Position numbers and translations under genes: made by a program. From Alphaproteobacteria bacterium (lineage in GTDB: Bacteria; Pseudomonadota; Alphaproteobacteria; Rhodobacterales; Rhodobacteraceae), in assembly GCA_003331935.1 (NCBI GenBank), contig QOQE01000007.1, positions 1-64,000 on the forward strand: a DNA stretch of 64,000 bases, given 5' to 3'. Position 1 is the stretch's first letter. The number at the start of each line of letters is the position of its first letter. The notes under the pieces are model-generated. The model was not told where the DNA came from, ran no database searches, and worked only from the letters and a program-made list of their open reading frames with translations. This document shows, piece by piece, positions 37,197 through 46,823 of this stretch.

Positions 37197-37837
37197 ATGA
37201 AAATCACTCACTATATTTTTTTTCTTATACTTACACCAGGAGCAGCGTTCGCTCATTAAGAAGCATATATGGAAGTTTCAAAGCAGGAATTTCTCACCCC
37301 ATTTTGGGTCTTGATCATCTTCTTGCAATAGTAAGTGTTGGGGTGATTAGCAACCAAATGGGAGGCATAGCAATATTGGCTGTCCCAACAACTTTCGTTG
37401 GATTTATCGCTTTAGGGGGTATTTTGGGAATGATCAATATAGGGTTATTTCCTGTGGAGTTGGGAATAGCTTTATCAGTTCTCATGTTAGGACTTGCGAT
37501 AGCTTCAAACGCGAGAATTTACAATAGTCTTATCTATGCTGCTGTTGGTATGTTTGGCATTTTTCAGGAATATGCCCATGGACTAGAGATCCCTCAATTA
37601 GCTACCTCATGGTCTTATGTTGCTGGATGTATAGTTGGAACAGCTCTTCTACATTTAGTAGGGGTATATTTGGGCAGATCGTCAGAAAAAATAAAGTTTG
37701 AACAAACTTATCTACGTTACGCGGGAGCGGTTTCCGCAGGTATCGGATTACATATTATATTGGGCATGGCTGGATTTTACCGCCGTAGGAAGCGCATTCG
37801 TTTCAGGGGCATAAAAAAACTCCACCTGATCCGTTAG
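37197..37837 (+). pseudogene. hupE: HupE/UreJ-family nickel/cobalt permease, frameshifted after the signal peptide
   Basis: From ATG 37197 the frame encodes a signal peptide, about MKITHYIFFLILTPGAAFAH, then stops at 37257. The HupE body continues in another frame from about 37262: YGSFKAGISHPILGLDHLL (the H-P-x3-G-x-D-H metal motif), YAHGLEIP and several membrane helices. A one-base loss near 37254-37270 reconciles the two. HupE/UreJ proteins import nickel or cobalt, relevant to the urease at the left edge and the B12-dependent reductase on the right. The body frame alone, from GTG 37154, lacks a sensible N-terminus. It is either a real decay event or a read error. Confidence 0.65.
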
Positions 37838-37853
37838 AGCTTTCAGCAAAAGT

Positions 37854-39017
37854 TCATTTTGATTTCGTAAGTAGAGAAGACAAAAATGAAAGTACCCCAA
37901 CCAAAATCAAGAAGTAACATACAAAGTCTATTGGATTTAAGTTTTCAATATAAAATCCAGTTAAAAATGCAGCGAATGCAGACATTAATGTCATTATAGC
38001 AGAACCTAAACCGGATGCGCTACCTGCTAGATGTGGCACTGCCTTAACTATTTCAGCATTTGACGCAGGCCAAATAATTCCTGAACCAAAAGTCATTATA
38101 AGTATCGGCAAAAAGAAGCTTAAAGGGTGAAAGAAAAGGTATGAGAGAATTAAAGAGGATAAAGGTCCCAAAAGAAGTATGAAACTGCCTATTATCATTA
38201 ACCTTTTTGTCGACACCCTATTTGCGATTTTGCTAATCAATATATTACCCAGTACATACCCAAGCGAGGGGAAGGCGAGATAGATACCCATCATTGTTGG
38301 TGAGAGATTGAAAACTTTTACCGCGATATATGGACCCCCTATAAAAAAAATCCCGAAAATAGAAAAACTCAATGCAAAAGTAATTGTCGGCAACCAGAAA
38401 TCTAAGGACGCAAGTAACGTGGGATAGCTTTTTATCTGGGCAAATATATCCTTACTTCTTTGAAAGTGTGTTTCTTTTAAATCAGTCACTATTAAGATGA
38501 GCAGTAATATACCCAAAATAGAAAGAAACAGGAAAATTCCTTTTGCTCCAAAAAAATCGCTGATTACTCCACCTGCTAAGGGTGCTAGTGAAGGAGCGAT
38601 ACCCATTGAAATTGACAATAATCCTAACATTTTGACTGTTTCATCTTTTGATGAAAAGTCACCAATAATTGCTCTGGACAGAACTAAACCAGCCGCAGAG
38701 GAAGATTGACATAGTCTGAAAAACAAGAAGCTATAAAGATCCTCTGAAATATAACAACCCAGAGAAGAGATCAAAAAAATGGAAAAAAATAACAACATTA
38801 TTGGACGTCTCCCAAAACGATCCGATAGCGGCCCTGCAATAAAGTTCACAAACGCAACCCCTAAAAGATACCCTGAGATGGTATATTGTATGGTCTTGTA
38901 ATCTGTTTCAAATTGTACTTGAAGCTCAGAAAGGGAAGGAACGACTATCGCCTGTGCGAGAATATATGTTCCCGCCAACAGCGAGAGCGTTAACAGATGA
39001 GGTCTAGCTTTGGGCAT
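37854..39017 (-). CDS. MFS drug-efflux-type transporter, Bcr/CflA family
   Basis: A 387-residue major facilitator with about 12 membrane helices. GPLSDRFGRRPIML is the conserved cytoplasmic loop after helix 2, and LCQSSSAAGLVLSRAIIGD matches the helix 4 pattern of drug/H+ antiporters of the Bcr/CflA type. It would export small toxic compounds or metabolites across the inner membrane; the substrate cannot be told. It ends 16 bases after the convergent hupE-like gene. Confidence 0.82.
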   Translation of the reverse strand: MPKARPHLLTLSLLAGTYILAQAIVVPSLSELQVQFETDYKTIQYTISGYLLGVAFVNFIAGPLSDRFGRRPIMLLFFSIFLISSLGCYISEDLYSFLFFRLCQSSSAAGLVLSRAIIGDFSSKDETVKMLGLLSISMGIAPSLAPLAGGVISDFFGAKGIFLFLSILGILLLILIVTDLKETHFQRSKDIFAQIKSYPTLLASLDFWLPTITFALSFSIFGIFFIGGPYIAVKVFNLSPTMMGIYLAFPSLGYVLGNILISKIANRVSTKRLMIIGSFILLLGPLSSLILSYLFFHPLSFFLPILIMTFGSGIIWPASNAEIVKAVPHLAGSASGLGSAIMTLMSAFAAFLTGFYIENLNPIDFVCYFLILVGVLSFLSSLLTKSK

Positions 39018-39253
39018 AAATAAAAGGTAGCAATTATAACTAACGAGAGGGCTAACATTCTAATCGACGGATGTAAAGTCTTGTTATTGGTTTAGAAAAA
39101 ATAAAACAAGATCATCAAAAAAATGATCAGAGTCTCGAAATATGCACCAATAGAAAAGTTAAAATGCTAGCTAATTCTTAAAACCAACTTTAAATTTTCT
39201 TAATTAACGAAAAACAAATTTTTAATCAAATTTATAAAAAGGAATTATAAAAA

Positions 39254-39697
39254 ATAAAAAAAATACCGCCTCCTATCTTAGCCTTTTTGATGATAGGCTT
39301 AGTCTATCTCTCCTCACTGTTGATTGGCTCTGTAAGTTTTGATTATCAAGCCTCATTGAGCGTTGTACTAGTTATAGCGGGAATGGGTTGTGCATTGCCG
39401 TCTTTCAGACTTGTTGCACGTAAAAAAACAACTATCAGCCCGTTTACTCCTTCTGAGACTTCTGTGCTTTTAACAGAGGGCATGTATCGTTACTCCAGAA
39501 ATCCGATGTATCTAGGTCTACTTTTATTAATCATTGCTGCAACAATTTGGTTTGGAACATGGTTCGGAATAATCATAAGCCTCCTTTTTATTTTACTTAT
39601 GAATATATTACAGATCATTCCTGAAGAAGAAGCCCTTCTCCAGATATTTGGAGAAGAGTATCTAGAATACAAAAAGAAAGTAAGAAGGTGGATTTAG
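39254..39697 (+). CDS. Isoprenylcysteine methyltransferase-like (PEMT/ICMT) membrane protein with probable ATA start
   Basis: An integral membrane methyltransferase-family protein. LTEGMYRYSRNPMYLGLLLL and the C-terminal EEEALLQIFGEEYLEYKKKVRRWI are signatures of this family. The frame opens after a stop at 39248, and the family-like start KKIPPPILAF follows an ATA codon at 39254. GGA at 39241-39243 is 10 bases before it. The usual starts TTG 39287 and ATG 39290 would remove the proline-rich opening and part of helix 1. Substrate unknown; bacterial members methylate diverse small molecules or lipids. Confidence 0.75.
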   Translation: MKKIPPPILAFLMIGLVYLSSLLIGSVSFDYQASLSVVLVIAGMGCALPSFRLVARKKTTISPFTPSETSVLLTEGMYRYSRNPMYLGLLLLIIAATIWFGTWFGIIISLLFILLMNILQIIPEEEALLQIFGEEYLEYKKKVRRWI

Positions 39698-39773
39698 AGC
39701 CAGCAAAGCACTATATAGAAAAGTTGGAAAGAGTAGCCTCGAAAAACTATTAATTTTAGAAAGGTTTTAAAAA

Positions 39774-40148
39774 ATGAAGACGTCCAGCGATTATCTGAAA
39801 GAAGCGAGCGCAGTAGTTGAAAAAATTGATGTTCAGCAGGGTATTGAAAGACATAAATCGGGAGATGCTATTTTTGTAGATGTTCGTGACAGTGCCGATA
39901 TTGCTTCTACTGGTACGATAGCAGGTGCTCTAAAAATCCCGCGTGGTTTTATTGAGTTTGCGGCGGACGACACAACTCCATTTCACAACAAAGCTCTTTC
40001 AAAAGATCAAGAGATTATTCTTGTTTGTGGTGCTGGTGGTATGGCGGCGCTTACTGGAAAAACCATGATGGAAATGGGTTATACAAACATAAAAAATGTT
40101 GGTGGGATTGGAGATTGGATCAAAGCAGAAGGTCCTCTTGAAGAATAG
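39774..40148 (+). CDS. Rhodanese-domain protein
   Basis: A 124-residue single rhodanese domain. FVDVRDSADIASTGTIAGALKIPRG is the N-terminal signature, and the active-site Cys lies in LVCGAGGMAALTG, followed by GYTNIKNVGGIGDWIKAEGP. It transfers sulfane sulfur; a natural acceptor is not evident. It is preceded by a 70-base gap and followed by a 108-base gap, so it may be a single-gene unit. Confidence 0.88.
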   Translation: MKTSSDYLKEASAVVEKIDVQQGIERHKSGDAIFVDVRDSADIASTGTIAGALKIPRGFIEFAADDTTPFHNKALSKDQEIILVCGAGGMAALTGKTMMEMGYTNIKNVGGIGDWIKAEGPLEE

Positions 40149-40256
40149 TTCTCTAACTTTTTTCTGGGATGATCCTATAACTAGAGATTTATCAAGAGTG
40201 ATGAGCTGTTATAGATATCTCTCAAAAAAACTTATTGAAAGCTTTTGGCTAAATCT

Positions 40257-41165
40257 ATGGATATAGATATTTGTTCCATAGCATTTATAGGTTTAGGAGA
40301 AGCAGCATCTGCAATTATCTCCGGGTGGGGAGATCTTAGAAACAAACAAGTACAAGCATTCGATATTAAATTACAAGAAAGCGATACGAAAGAAGAAATA
40401 ATTTCGAGAGCAAGCAAACTAAATATAGGTTTGAAATCTTCACTAAAGGATCTTGTTAGAGATGCTGACTTGATCTTTTCCACCGTTACGGCCGATCAAG
40501 CTTTAACCGTTGCAAGAGAGGCCTCTTCATTTATGAGAGATAAGGCTTACTTTTTTGATCTAAATTCAAGTGCACCCTCTTCGAAACAAAGGGCATGCAA
40601 AAGTATTGAGACTAATGGAGGGTGTTACGTGGACGTTGCAGTGATGGCACCTGTCGCTGCCAAAAAAAACCTTGTTCCCCTTTTTATCTCTGGGGGCAAG
40701 GCAGCTAGCGCCTTGGCCGCATTAGAAAAACTCCCAATGAATGCAAGAGTTATTGATGGACCTGTCGGCCGGGCATCTTCTGTAAAGATGGTTCGTTCAA
40801 TAATGGTAAAGGGGTTAGAAGCTCTTACTGCAGAGTGTGCCATTGCGGCTATTGAGGCTGATGTTTTAGATGAGGTATTTGCGTCTTTATCAGAAGGCCA
40901 TCCCTACTTCAATATATCAACTCATGCTATGTACAACTTAGAAAGAAGCCTTTCTCATGGAAAACGTCGTGCAGAAGAACTCAGGGAGGTATCAAAAATG
41001 CTTGATGACCTTGGGCTTATAAATCATATGTCAAAGGCCGCTGCTAATTGGCAGAAAAAACTAGGGTCATTAGAAAAGTCAACTTCTATATCAGATATAA
41101 AAAGTGAATTTCACTCTTTTGCTAAACAGGTATCAGCTGATCTGAGAGAAATGAAAGAGAAATAA
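40257..41165 (+). CDS. NAD(P)-dependent 6-phosphogluconate/3-hydroxyisobutyrate dehydrogenase-like protein (DUF1932)
   Basis: About 302 residues. A Rossmann domain opens with FIGLGEAASAI. FDLNSSAPSSKQRA and CYVDVAVMAPVAAKKNLVPLFISGG follow, then a helical DUF1932-type C-terminal domain. It probably oxidises a hydroxy acid. It lies just upstream of the protocatechuate operon on the same strand, so an aromatic side-chain or hydroxy-acid step is possible but unproven. The start could be ATG 40257 or TTG 40245; ribosome sites are weak for both. Confidence 0.7.
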   Translation: MDIDICSIAFIGLGEAASAIISGWGDLRNKQVQAFDIKLQESDTKEEIISRASKLNIGLKSSLKDLVRDADLIFSTVTADQALTVAREASSFMRDKAYFFDLNSSAPSSKQRACKSIETNGGCYVDVAVMAPVAAKKNLVPLFISGGKAASALAALEKLPMNARVIDGPVGRASSVKMVRSIMVKGLEALTAECAIAAIEADVLDEVFASLSEGHPYFNISTHAMYNLERSLSHGKRRAEELREVSKMLDDLGLINHMSKAAANWQKKLGSLEKSTSISDIKSEFHSFAKQVSADLREMKEK

Positions 41166-41231
41166 TATTTTTAGACGTTTTCAAATTTATTATTTATTAT
41201 TAGTAAAAGATTGGGGAGGCTAATTTTGTAA

Positions 41232-41624
41232 ATGACTGAGAAAGAATATAATAATATTCCTGGTACCATCGTATTCGATGCAGATAGATCAAGAGAGGGG
41301 TACCATTTGAATCAATTTTGTATATCGCTGAGGTTGCAGAAAAATAGAGATACCTTTAACAAAAATGAAGAGGCATACCTTGATAATTTTCCAATGTCTA
41401 AGGAGCAGCGCGAAGCTGTTTTAAAAAGGAACTGGAACCTTCTTTTGGAGTTGGGAGGTAACATTTATTACACCTCAAAGTTAGCAGCTAATGATGGGAT
41501 TAATTTCCAGAATCTCGCTGGTCGGATGACAGGCATGGGTGTAGATTCGTATCGTGAGATGATGATAAACGGTGGCCGCTCAATAGAAGGTAATAGAGAT
41601 AAGTCTGAGTGGGGAGAAAATTAA
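41232..41624 (+). CDS. ligA: Protocatechuate 4,5-dioxygenase alpha subunit
   Basis: A 130-residue small subunit. It contains IPGTIVFDADRSREGYHLNQFC, then FNKNEEAYLDNFPMSKEQREAV and NIYYTSKLAANDG, characteristic of LigA. LigA covers the active site of LigB in the extradiol enzyme that opens protocatechuate between C4 and C5. Its stop overlaps the ligB start as TAATG. It is the first catabolic gene of a seven-gene operon, 66 bases after the dehydrogenase gene. Confidence 0.93.
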   Translation: MTEKEYNNIPGTIVFDADRSREGYHLNQFCISLRLQKNRDTFNKNEEAYLDNFPMSKEQREAVLKRNWNLLLELGGNIYYTSKLAANDGINFQNLAGRMTGMGVDSYREMMINGGRSIEGNRDKSEWGEN

Positions 41625-42475
41625 TGGCTAAAATTTTGGCAGGAGTAGGGTGCTCGCACGTACCGGCAATTGGTGTTGCAATGGATACAGGTATAACTCA
41701 TGACGATTATTGGAAACCAGTTTTCGAAGGGTTTCAAAAATCTAGGGAGTGGATGAAAAAAAAGAATCCTGATGTAATATTCTTGGTTTACAACGACCAC
41801 TGTACAGCTTTTGATGCGAGATGTATTCCCACTTTTGCACTAGGATGTGGCGCTGAATTCCAGCCAGCTGATGAAGGATGGGGTCCCAGACCTGTCCCAG
41901 TTGTCAAAAACCATCAAAAGATGGCAAGTCACATCGCGCAATCTTTAGTATTGAATGAATTTGACATCACAATAATGAATGAGATGGAGGTTGATCATGG
42001 TCTGACCGTCCCTCTGTCGGTGATGTTTGGAGATATAAAAAAAAATGATGAATGGCCTGTCCTCGTGATCCCACTTTGTGTAAATGTAGTGCAATATCCA
42101 GCTCCAACAGGCAATAGGTGTTTTAATTTAGGTAAGGCTATACGAAGGGCAATCGAAAGTTATGAAGAAGATTTAGATGTTATTATATTTGGGACTGGAG
42201 GCATGAGCCATCAGCTACAGTACAAGAGAGCCGGACTTATAAATTCTGATTGGGATAAGCGTTTTCTTGATCTGATGACTGAGGATCCTTTTGGAGCCAG
42301 CCAAATAACTCATCTTGAGTATCTCAGAGAAACGGGTAGTGAGGGGATTGAAATGGTTATGTGGTTAATCATGAGAGGCGCTTTGAATGATAATGTAACG
42401 GAAATTCATCGTCACTATCACGTTCCAGCCTCTAACACTGCAGTTGGACATATTATTTTGGAAAATAATGAATAA
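41624..42475 (+). CDS. ligB: Protocatechuate 4,5-dioxygenase beta subunit
   Basis: A catalytic extradiol dioxygenase of class III, 283 residues from the ATG that overlaps the ligA stop. GVGCSHVPAIG holds the first iron-ligand His, YNDHCTAFD the second, and EMEVDHGLTVPLSVMF the Glu and catalytic His region. It is Fe(II)-dependent and converts protocatechuate and O2 to 4-carboxy-2-hydroxymuconate semialdehyde. An upstream in-frame start at 41609 is less likely. ligC follows after 10 bases with its own AAGGAG site. Confidence 0.95.
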   Translation: MAKILAGVGCSHVPAIGVAMDTGITHDDYWKPVFEGFQKSREWMKKKNPDVIFLVYNDHCTAFDARCIPTFALGCGAEFQPADEGWGPRPVPVVKNHQKMASHIAQSLVLNEFDITIMNEMEVDHGLTVPLSVMFGDIKKNDEWPVLVIPLCVNVVQYPAPTGNRCFNLGKAIRRAIESYEEDLDVIIFGTGGMSHQLQYKRAGLINSDWDKRFLDLMTEDPFGASQITHLEYLRETGSEGIEMVMWLIMRGALNDNVTEIHRHYHVPASNTAVGHIILENNE

Positions 42476-42485
42476 GGAGCACTAG

Positions 42486-43436
42486 ATGAAACTTTGTGTC
42501 GCGGGGGCCTATGGTGCGTTTGGCTTAAAGCATTTGGATGCTTTAAAAAATATTGAAGACATAGAAGTGGTTTCAGTTATGGGGCCAAACAAGGATAAAA
42601 TAGCTGCTCTGGCTGACGAACGAAACATTAAGCATTTTAGTGATAATCTAGAGGAGTGTATTTCTTCGCAAAACGTTGATGCCGTTATTCTTTCCACCCC
42701 AACGCAAATGCACGCCGATCAAGCGATAAAGTGTATGGATGCCGGCAAACATGTTCTCGTGGAAATTCCAATGGCTGATACCTTAGCCGATAGCCTTCGT
42801 ATTGTTGACAAGAAAAGGCAGACCGGTCTCGTTTGTATGGCAGGTCACGTAAGAAGGTTTAATCCATCGCATCAGTGGATAAACAAAAAAATTAAAGCAG
42901 GCGAGCTTAAAATTCAACAAATGGATGCTCAAACGTATTTCTTTCGCAGAACAAATACGAATGCAAAAGGTGAGCCGAGATCTTGGACCGACCATCTTCT
43001 CTGGCACCACGCCTGCCATACGGTGGATTTATTTCAATACCAAACACAAAGTAAGGTGGTGAAATCTTTTGGATTACAAGGTCCTTTACACCCAGATCTT
43101 GGAATAGCTATGGATATGTCTATTGGCATGAAAGCTGAGGATGAAGCCATATGTACCCTTTCTCTCAGCTTCAACAATAATGGACCTTTTGGCTCTTTTT
43201 TTCGTTATATTTGTGATAATGGAACATATCTAGCAAGATACGACGATCTTTATGATGGGAATAACAAACAGATCGATTTAAGCGAGGTAGATGTTTCAAA
43301 TAACGGTATAGAGCTAATAGATCGAGAATTTATTTCCGCTATAAGAGAAAATCGGACACCAAATGCGTGCGTAACTGATGCTATTTTTGCAATGGAGACA
43401 CTGGATAAGATAGAGAGAGATTTGCACCGTGACTGA
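42486..43436 (+). CDS. ligC: 4-carboxy-2-hydroxymuconate-6-semialdehyde dehydrogenase
   Basis: A Gfo/Idh/MocA-fold enzyme of 316 residues. The NAD(P) site GAYGAFGLKHLDAL is at 7-20, followed by LVEIPMADTLADS and the LigC-type HLLWHHACHTVDLFQYQ. It oxidises the ring-cleavage product to 2-pyrone-4,6-dicarboxylate, the substrate of LigI encoded later in the same operon. Its stop overlaps the galB start region. Confidence 0.93.
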   Translation: MKLCVAGAYGAFGLKHLDALKNIEDIEVVSVMGPNKDKIAALADERNIKHFSDNLEECISSQNVDAVILSTPTQMHADQAIKCMDAGKHVLVEIPMADTLADSLRIVDKKRQTGLVCMAGHVRRFNPSHQWINKKIKAGELKIQQMDAQTYFFRRTNTNAKGEPRSWTDHLLWHHACHTVDLFQYQTQSKVVKSFGLQGPLHPDLGIAMDMSIGMKAEDEAICTLSLSFNNNGPFGSFFRYICDNGTYLARYDDLYDGNNKQIDLSEVDVSNNGIELIDREFISAIRENRTPNACVTDAIFAMETLDKIERDLHRD

Positions 43437-44163
43437 AAACAAAACAGCATTGATACTGTCAGCGCATGCCGCAGATTTCGTTTGGCGCTGTGGTGGTGCC
43501 ATTGCTTTGCATCAAAAGCTTGGTTATCAAATTACAATAGCTTGCATGTCATTTGGGGAGAGAGGAGAGAGTGCTAAGCTTTGGAAACAAAGCGGAATGA
43601 CTTTAAAAAAGGTAAAGGATAATAGAAAAAGTGAAGCAGAAAAAGCAGCCAAAGCACTAAATGCCCATGATATTATTTTTTTTGATCTTGGTGATTATCC
43701 CTTAGAAATTAGCAAAGAGTCGAAGTTAAAAATAGTAGAGCTTATTCGACAGATTCAACCAAATTTCATGATGAGTCATTCTAAATATGACCAGTATAAT
43801 ACTGACCACATGTTGATGACCAAGGTTGCAATTGAGACACGAATGATTGCACAGGCTTGGGGACATAACCCAGGTAAGAAAGTGCTCGGAGCTCCCCAAC
43901 TGTACTTATTTGAACCACATCAAACTGAACAAATGGGCTGGAAACCCAATGTGTTTTTAGACATCACTGAAGTTTGGGAGAATAAGAGAAAAGCCATTGA
44001 GTGTATGGAAGGTCAACACCACTTATGGAATTATTACACAAATTTAGCGGAAAATAGAGCAAATCATTTTCGGCGTAATTCTGGTGGAATGGCTGGAGGT
44101 CGTGTTGCTAAATATGCTGAAGCTTTTGAGTCAGTATACCCAGTTTGCAAGGATGAACTTTGA
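43429..44163 (+). CDS. galB: 4-oxalomesaconate hydratase, PIG-L (GalB) type
   Basis: A PIG-L/LmbE-family zinc protein of 244 residues. [16 protein letters not shown] holds the A-H-x-x-D metal motif, and [13 protein letters not shown] holds a further metal His. In gallate and protocatechuate pathways the GalB type hydrates 4-oxalomesaconate to 4-carboxy-4-hydroxy-2-oxoadipate, replacing the unrelated amidohydrolase-type LigJ. It lies between ligC and ligK with overlaps on both sides, which fixes the role. The start is GTG. Confidence 0.88.
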   Translation: MTENKTALILSAHAADFVWRCGGAIALHQKLGYQITIACMSFGERGESAKLWKQSGMTLKKVKDNRKSEAEKAAKALNAHDIIFFDLGDYPLEISKESKLKIVELIRQIQPNFMMSHSKYDQYNTDHMLMTKVAIETRMIAQAWGHNPGKKVLGAPQLYLFEPHQTEQMGWKPNVFLDITEVWENKRKAIECMEGQHHLWNYYTNLAENRANHFRRNSGGMAGGRVAKYAEAFESVYPVCKDEL

Positions 44164-44837
44164 TGGGAGGATTGGTAGTACAAAACATCGATAGAGTTGC
44201 AGAAGAAATTATAGATGGTTTGCGGTCATGTGGCGTATCCACTGTTCATGAAGCACAAGGAAGAAAAGGATTGCTAGCGAGCTATATTTCACCCGTAATT
44301 CCAGGCCAAAGAATTGCAGGGTCTGCTATAACAATATTGGCTCCCCCAGCAGATAACTGGATGGTGCACGTAGCAATTGAGCAAATAAAGCCCGGGGACA
44401 TCATGATATTAGGCACCACGTCTCCCTCCGATGCAGGGTATTTTGGGGAATTACTTGCAACATCTGCGATTGCTCGCGGCTGTAGAGGCTTTGTGATTGA
44501 TGGAGGATGCCGAGATATTTTGGAGCTGAGAAAAATTGGCTTTCCAGTCTGGTGCAAGGCTCATAATGCTCAGGGGACAGCAAAAGAGGTTGTCGGTTCG
44601 GTAAATATTCCCATTGTTTGCGCGGGAGCGTCTGTTGATGCAGGCGACGTATTAATAGCTGATGATGATGGAGTGTGTGTTGTTAAGAGAGAAGAAGCAA
44701 AAACAGTTCTTGCTCTAGCACTGGAGAGGGAAAGGCTCGAGATTACAAAGCGAGAAAAACTGGCTTCTGGAGAGCTGGGATTAGACATTTACGATATGCG
44801 AGAGAAGCTAGAGAAATATGGTTTGAAATATGTCTAA
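44163..44837 (+). CDS. ligK: 4-carboxy-4-hydroxy-2-oxoadipate aldolase
   Basis: An RraA-fold class II aldolase, 224 residues. [13 protein letters not shown] opens the domain, and [20 protein letters not shown] carries the R-D metal/substrate motif. Cleavage gives pyruvate and oxaloacetate, the last step of the 4,5-cleavage pathway. The ATG at 44163 overlaps the galB stop (TGATG); TTG 44160 is an alternative. The end overlaps galD by 8 bases. Confidence 0.92.
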   Translation: MGGLVVQNIDRVAEEIIDGLRSCGVSTVHEAQGRKGLLASYISPVIPGQRIAGSAITILAPPADNWMVHVAIEQIKPGDIMILGTTSPSDAGYFGELLATSAIARGCRGFVIDGGCRDILELRKIGFPVWCKAHNAQGTAKEVVGSVNIPIVCAGASVDAGDVLIADDDGVCVVKREEAKTVLALALERERLEITKREKLASGELGLDIYDMREKLEKYGLKYV

Positions 44838-45906
44838 AGGCACCCCAGCAATGTGGATGCGAGGTGGGACGTCAAAGGGGTTATATTTTTTAAAAAGTGA
44901 TATTCCAGCTGATATAGACAAAAGAGGAGCATTTTTACTATCCGTCTTTGGCTCTCCAGATAAACTACAAATAAACGGAGTTGGGGGAGGCAATCCTTTA
45001 GCGTCTAAAGTTGCAATAGTGTCAAAATCTAAAAGGCCAAATATTGATGTTGACTACTTGTTCCTACAGGTTGCTGTCGATAATTATGTCGTGTCATCCA
45101 CCCAAAACTGTGGAAACATACTTGCCGGCATTGGTCCTTTTGCGCTGGAACGGGGATTGATAAAACCAGAAAAAGACAGAACTAAAATACGAATTTTTAT
45201 GGAAAACTCCGAGCAAGTGGCTATTTCTACTGTTGAAACACCTAATAGAAATTTAACTTATGAAGGGCACACATATATAGATGGTGTGACTTTGCCTAGT
45301 GCACCTATTTCGTTGGAGTTTCTTGACATTGAAGGTTCTTTATGTGGTGAGCTATTACCGAGTGGTAGCACAAAAGATGAGGTTGATGGTTATTCCTTGA
45401 CAATGATTGATAATGGTATGCCTTGCGTGATTATTGAGGCAGATCAGTTAGGCCTTATAGGTAACGAAACAAGAGATGAGCTCGAAAAAAACAGTGTTTT
45501 GAGAGATAAGCTTGAGAGCTTGAGGCTGAAGTGCGGAAAGATTATGAATCTTGGAGTTGTTAAAGAAAAAACAATTCCAAAAATGACAATAATTAGTAAG
45601 CCTTTATCAAAAGGCATGATAAATACGCGAACTTTTATCCCTCATAAGTGTCATCAATCTATAGGTGTTTTTGGCGCCATATCGGTTGCAACTGCATGTT
45701 TATTGGAAGGTACACCTGCGAACAACTTAGCTGTAATCCCTGGTGGCGAAAAAAAAATATGCTCTATCGAGCATCCATCAGGACAAATGCAGGTTTCGGT
45801 GGAATTAAGAAATAAAAAAATTAAATCAACAGCTATTTTAAGAACTGCCCGAAAACTGTTTGATGGACTAGTGTTTCCAGATCAGAATAATCTAAAGGCA
45901 AGCTGA
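44830..45906 (+). CDS. galD: 4-oxalomesaconate tautomerase (PrpF family)
   Basis: A 358-residue PrpF-fold isomerase. The opening [19 protein letters not shown] is the family signature; [21 protein letters not shown] holds the catalytic Cys. GalD (also called LigU in sphingomonads) converts between keto, enol or allylic isomers of oxalomesaconate before hydration. It lies between ligK and ligI. The methylaconitate isomerase activity of PrpF itself is the alternative, unlikely in this operon. Confidence 0.9.
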   Translation: MSKGTPAMWMRGGTSKGLYFLKSDIPADIDKRGAFLLSVFGSPDKLQINGVGGGNPLASKVAIVSKSKRPNIDVDYLFLQVAVDNYVVSSTQNCGNILAGIGPFALERGLIKPEKDRTKIRIFMENSEQVAISTVETPNRNLTYEGHTYIDGVTLPSAPISLEFLDIEGSLCGELLPSGSTKDEVDGYSLTMIDNGMPCVIIEADQLGLIGNETRDELEKNSVLRDKLESLRLKCGKIMNLGVVKEKTIPKMTIISKPLSKGMINTRTFIPHKCHQSIGVFGAISVATACLLEGTPANNLAVIPGGEKKICSIEHPSGQMQVSVELRNKKIKSTAILRTARKLFDGLVFPDQNNLKAS

Positions 45907-45907
45907 A

Positions 45908-46786
45908 ATGATGGATCCAGACTGGCTTCCCTTCCATCCCAACCCTAGTAAACCCAAGTTTAAGGTGCCAAGCGGGTCAGTAGATGCGCATTGCCATGTT
46001 TTTGGTCCAGCTGCGAAATTTCCTTTTGCATCAACGCGAAAATATACACCCTGTGACGCATCAAAAGAGCAATTATTTGAACTGAGGGATTTTTTAGGTT
46101 TTGAGCGCAGTGTAATAGTACAGGCAACATGTCACGGAAATAATAATGACGCATTAGAGGATGCCTTGATTTATTCTGGTGGCATGGCAAGGGGTATTGC
46201 CTCTGTTGACCAAGATATTGATCACAAGACTTTAAAGCGTTTAGATAGAGCAGGTGTTAGAGGGGTAAGGTTTAATTTTGTAAAGAGACTTGTAGATAGT
46301 ACGCCTAAAGATGTTTTTGAAAAGATATCTGGTATGATTGCAGATTATGGATGGCACATTGTCGTGTATGTTGAAGCACAAGATTTGGCGGAGTTAGTTC
46401 CTTTTTTATCATCCCTTCCCACAATAGTAGTTTTTGATCATATGGCACGACCAGATGTGACGAAGGGTATTGGTAGTAAGGAATTTAGTTTATTTTTGAA
46501 GTTGATGGAAAACGAAAAGTTTTGGTGTAAGACAACATGTCCTGAGAGGCTTAGCAAAAATGGTCCGGATACAAATTACTCCGATGTCGTGCCTTTTATG
46601 GATATGCTCGTGAAAAATTTTTCGAATAGAGTTTTGTGGGGTACTGATTGGCCTCACCCTAACATGAAATCTCACATGCCTGATGATGGGAAATTGGTAG
46701 ATATTATTGAGCTTTTTGCACCAGATATGGTAACTCAGCAAAAACTTTTGGTCGATAATCCAATGAGGTTATATTGGGACAGGTAA
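45908..46786 (+). CDS. ligI: 2-pyrone-4,6-dicarboxylate lactonase
   Basis: An amidohydrolase-fold enzyme of 292 residues. SVDAHCHVFGPAAKFPF carries the H-x-H motif, VFDHMARPD and WGTDWPHPN complete the active site. LigI opens the pyrone ring to oxalomesaconate and does not need a metal in characterised members. It is the last gene of the operon, 1 base after galD. The downstream 350 bases hold only a transporter remnant. Confidence 0.94.
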   Translation: MMDPDWLPFHPNPSKPKFKVPSGSVDAHCHVFGPAAKFPFASTRKYTPCDASKEQLFELRDFLGFERSVIVQATCHGNNNDALEDALIYSGGMARGIASVDQDIDHKTLKRLDRAGVRGVRFNFVKRLVDSTPKDVFEKISGMIADYGWHIVVYVEAQDLAELVPFLSSLPTIVVFDHMARPDVTKGIGSKEFSLFLKLMENEKFWCKTTCPERLSKNGPDTNYSDVVPFMDMLVKNFSNRVLWGTDWPHPNMKSHMPDDGKLVDIIELFAPDMVTQQKLLVDNPMRLYWDR

Positions 46787-46823
46787 AAATTTACCGTTAA
46801 GCCAAATCTGGCAAATTATTTGC

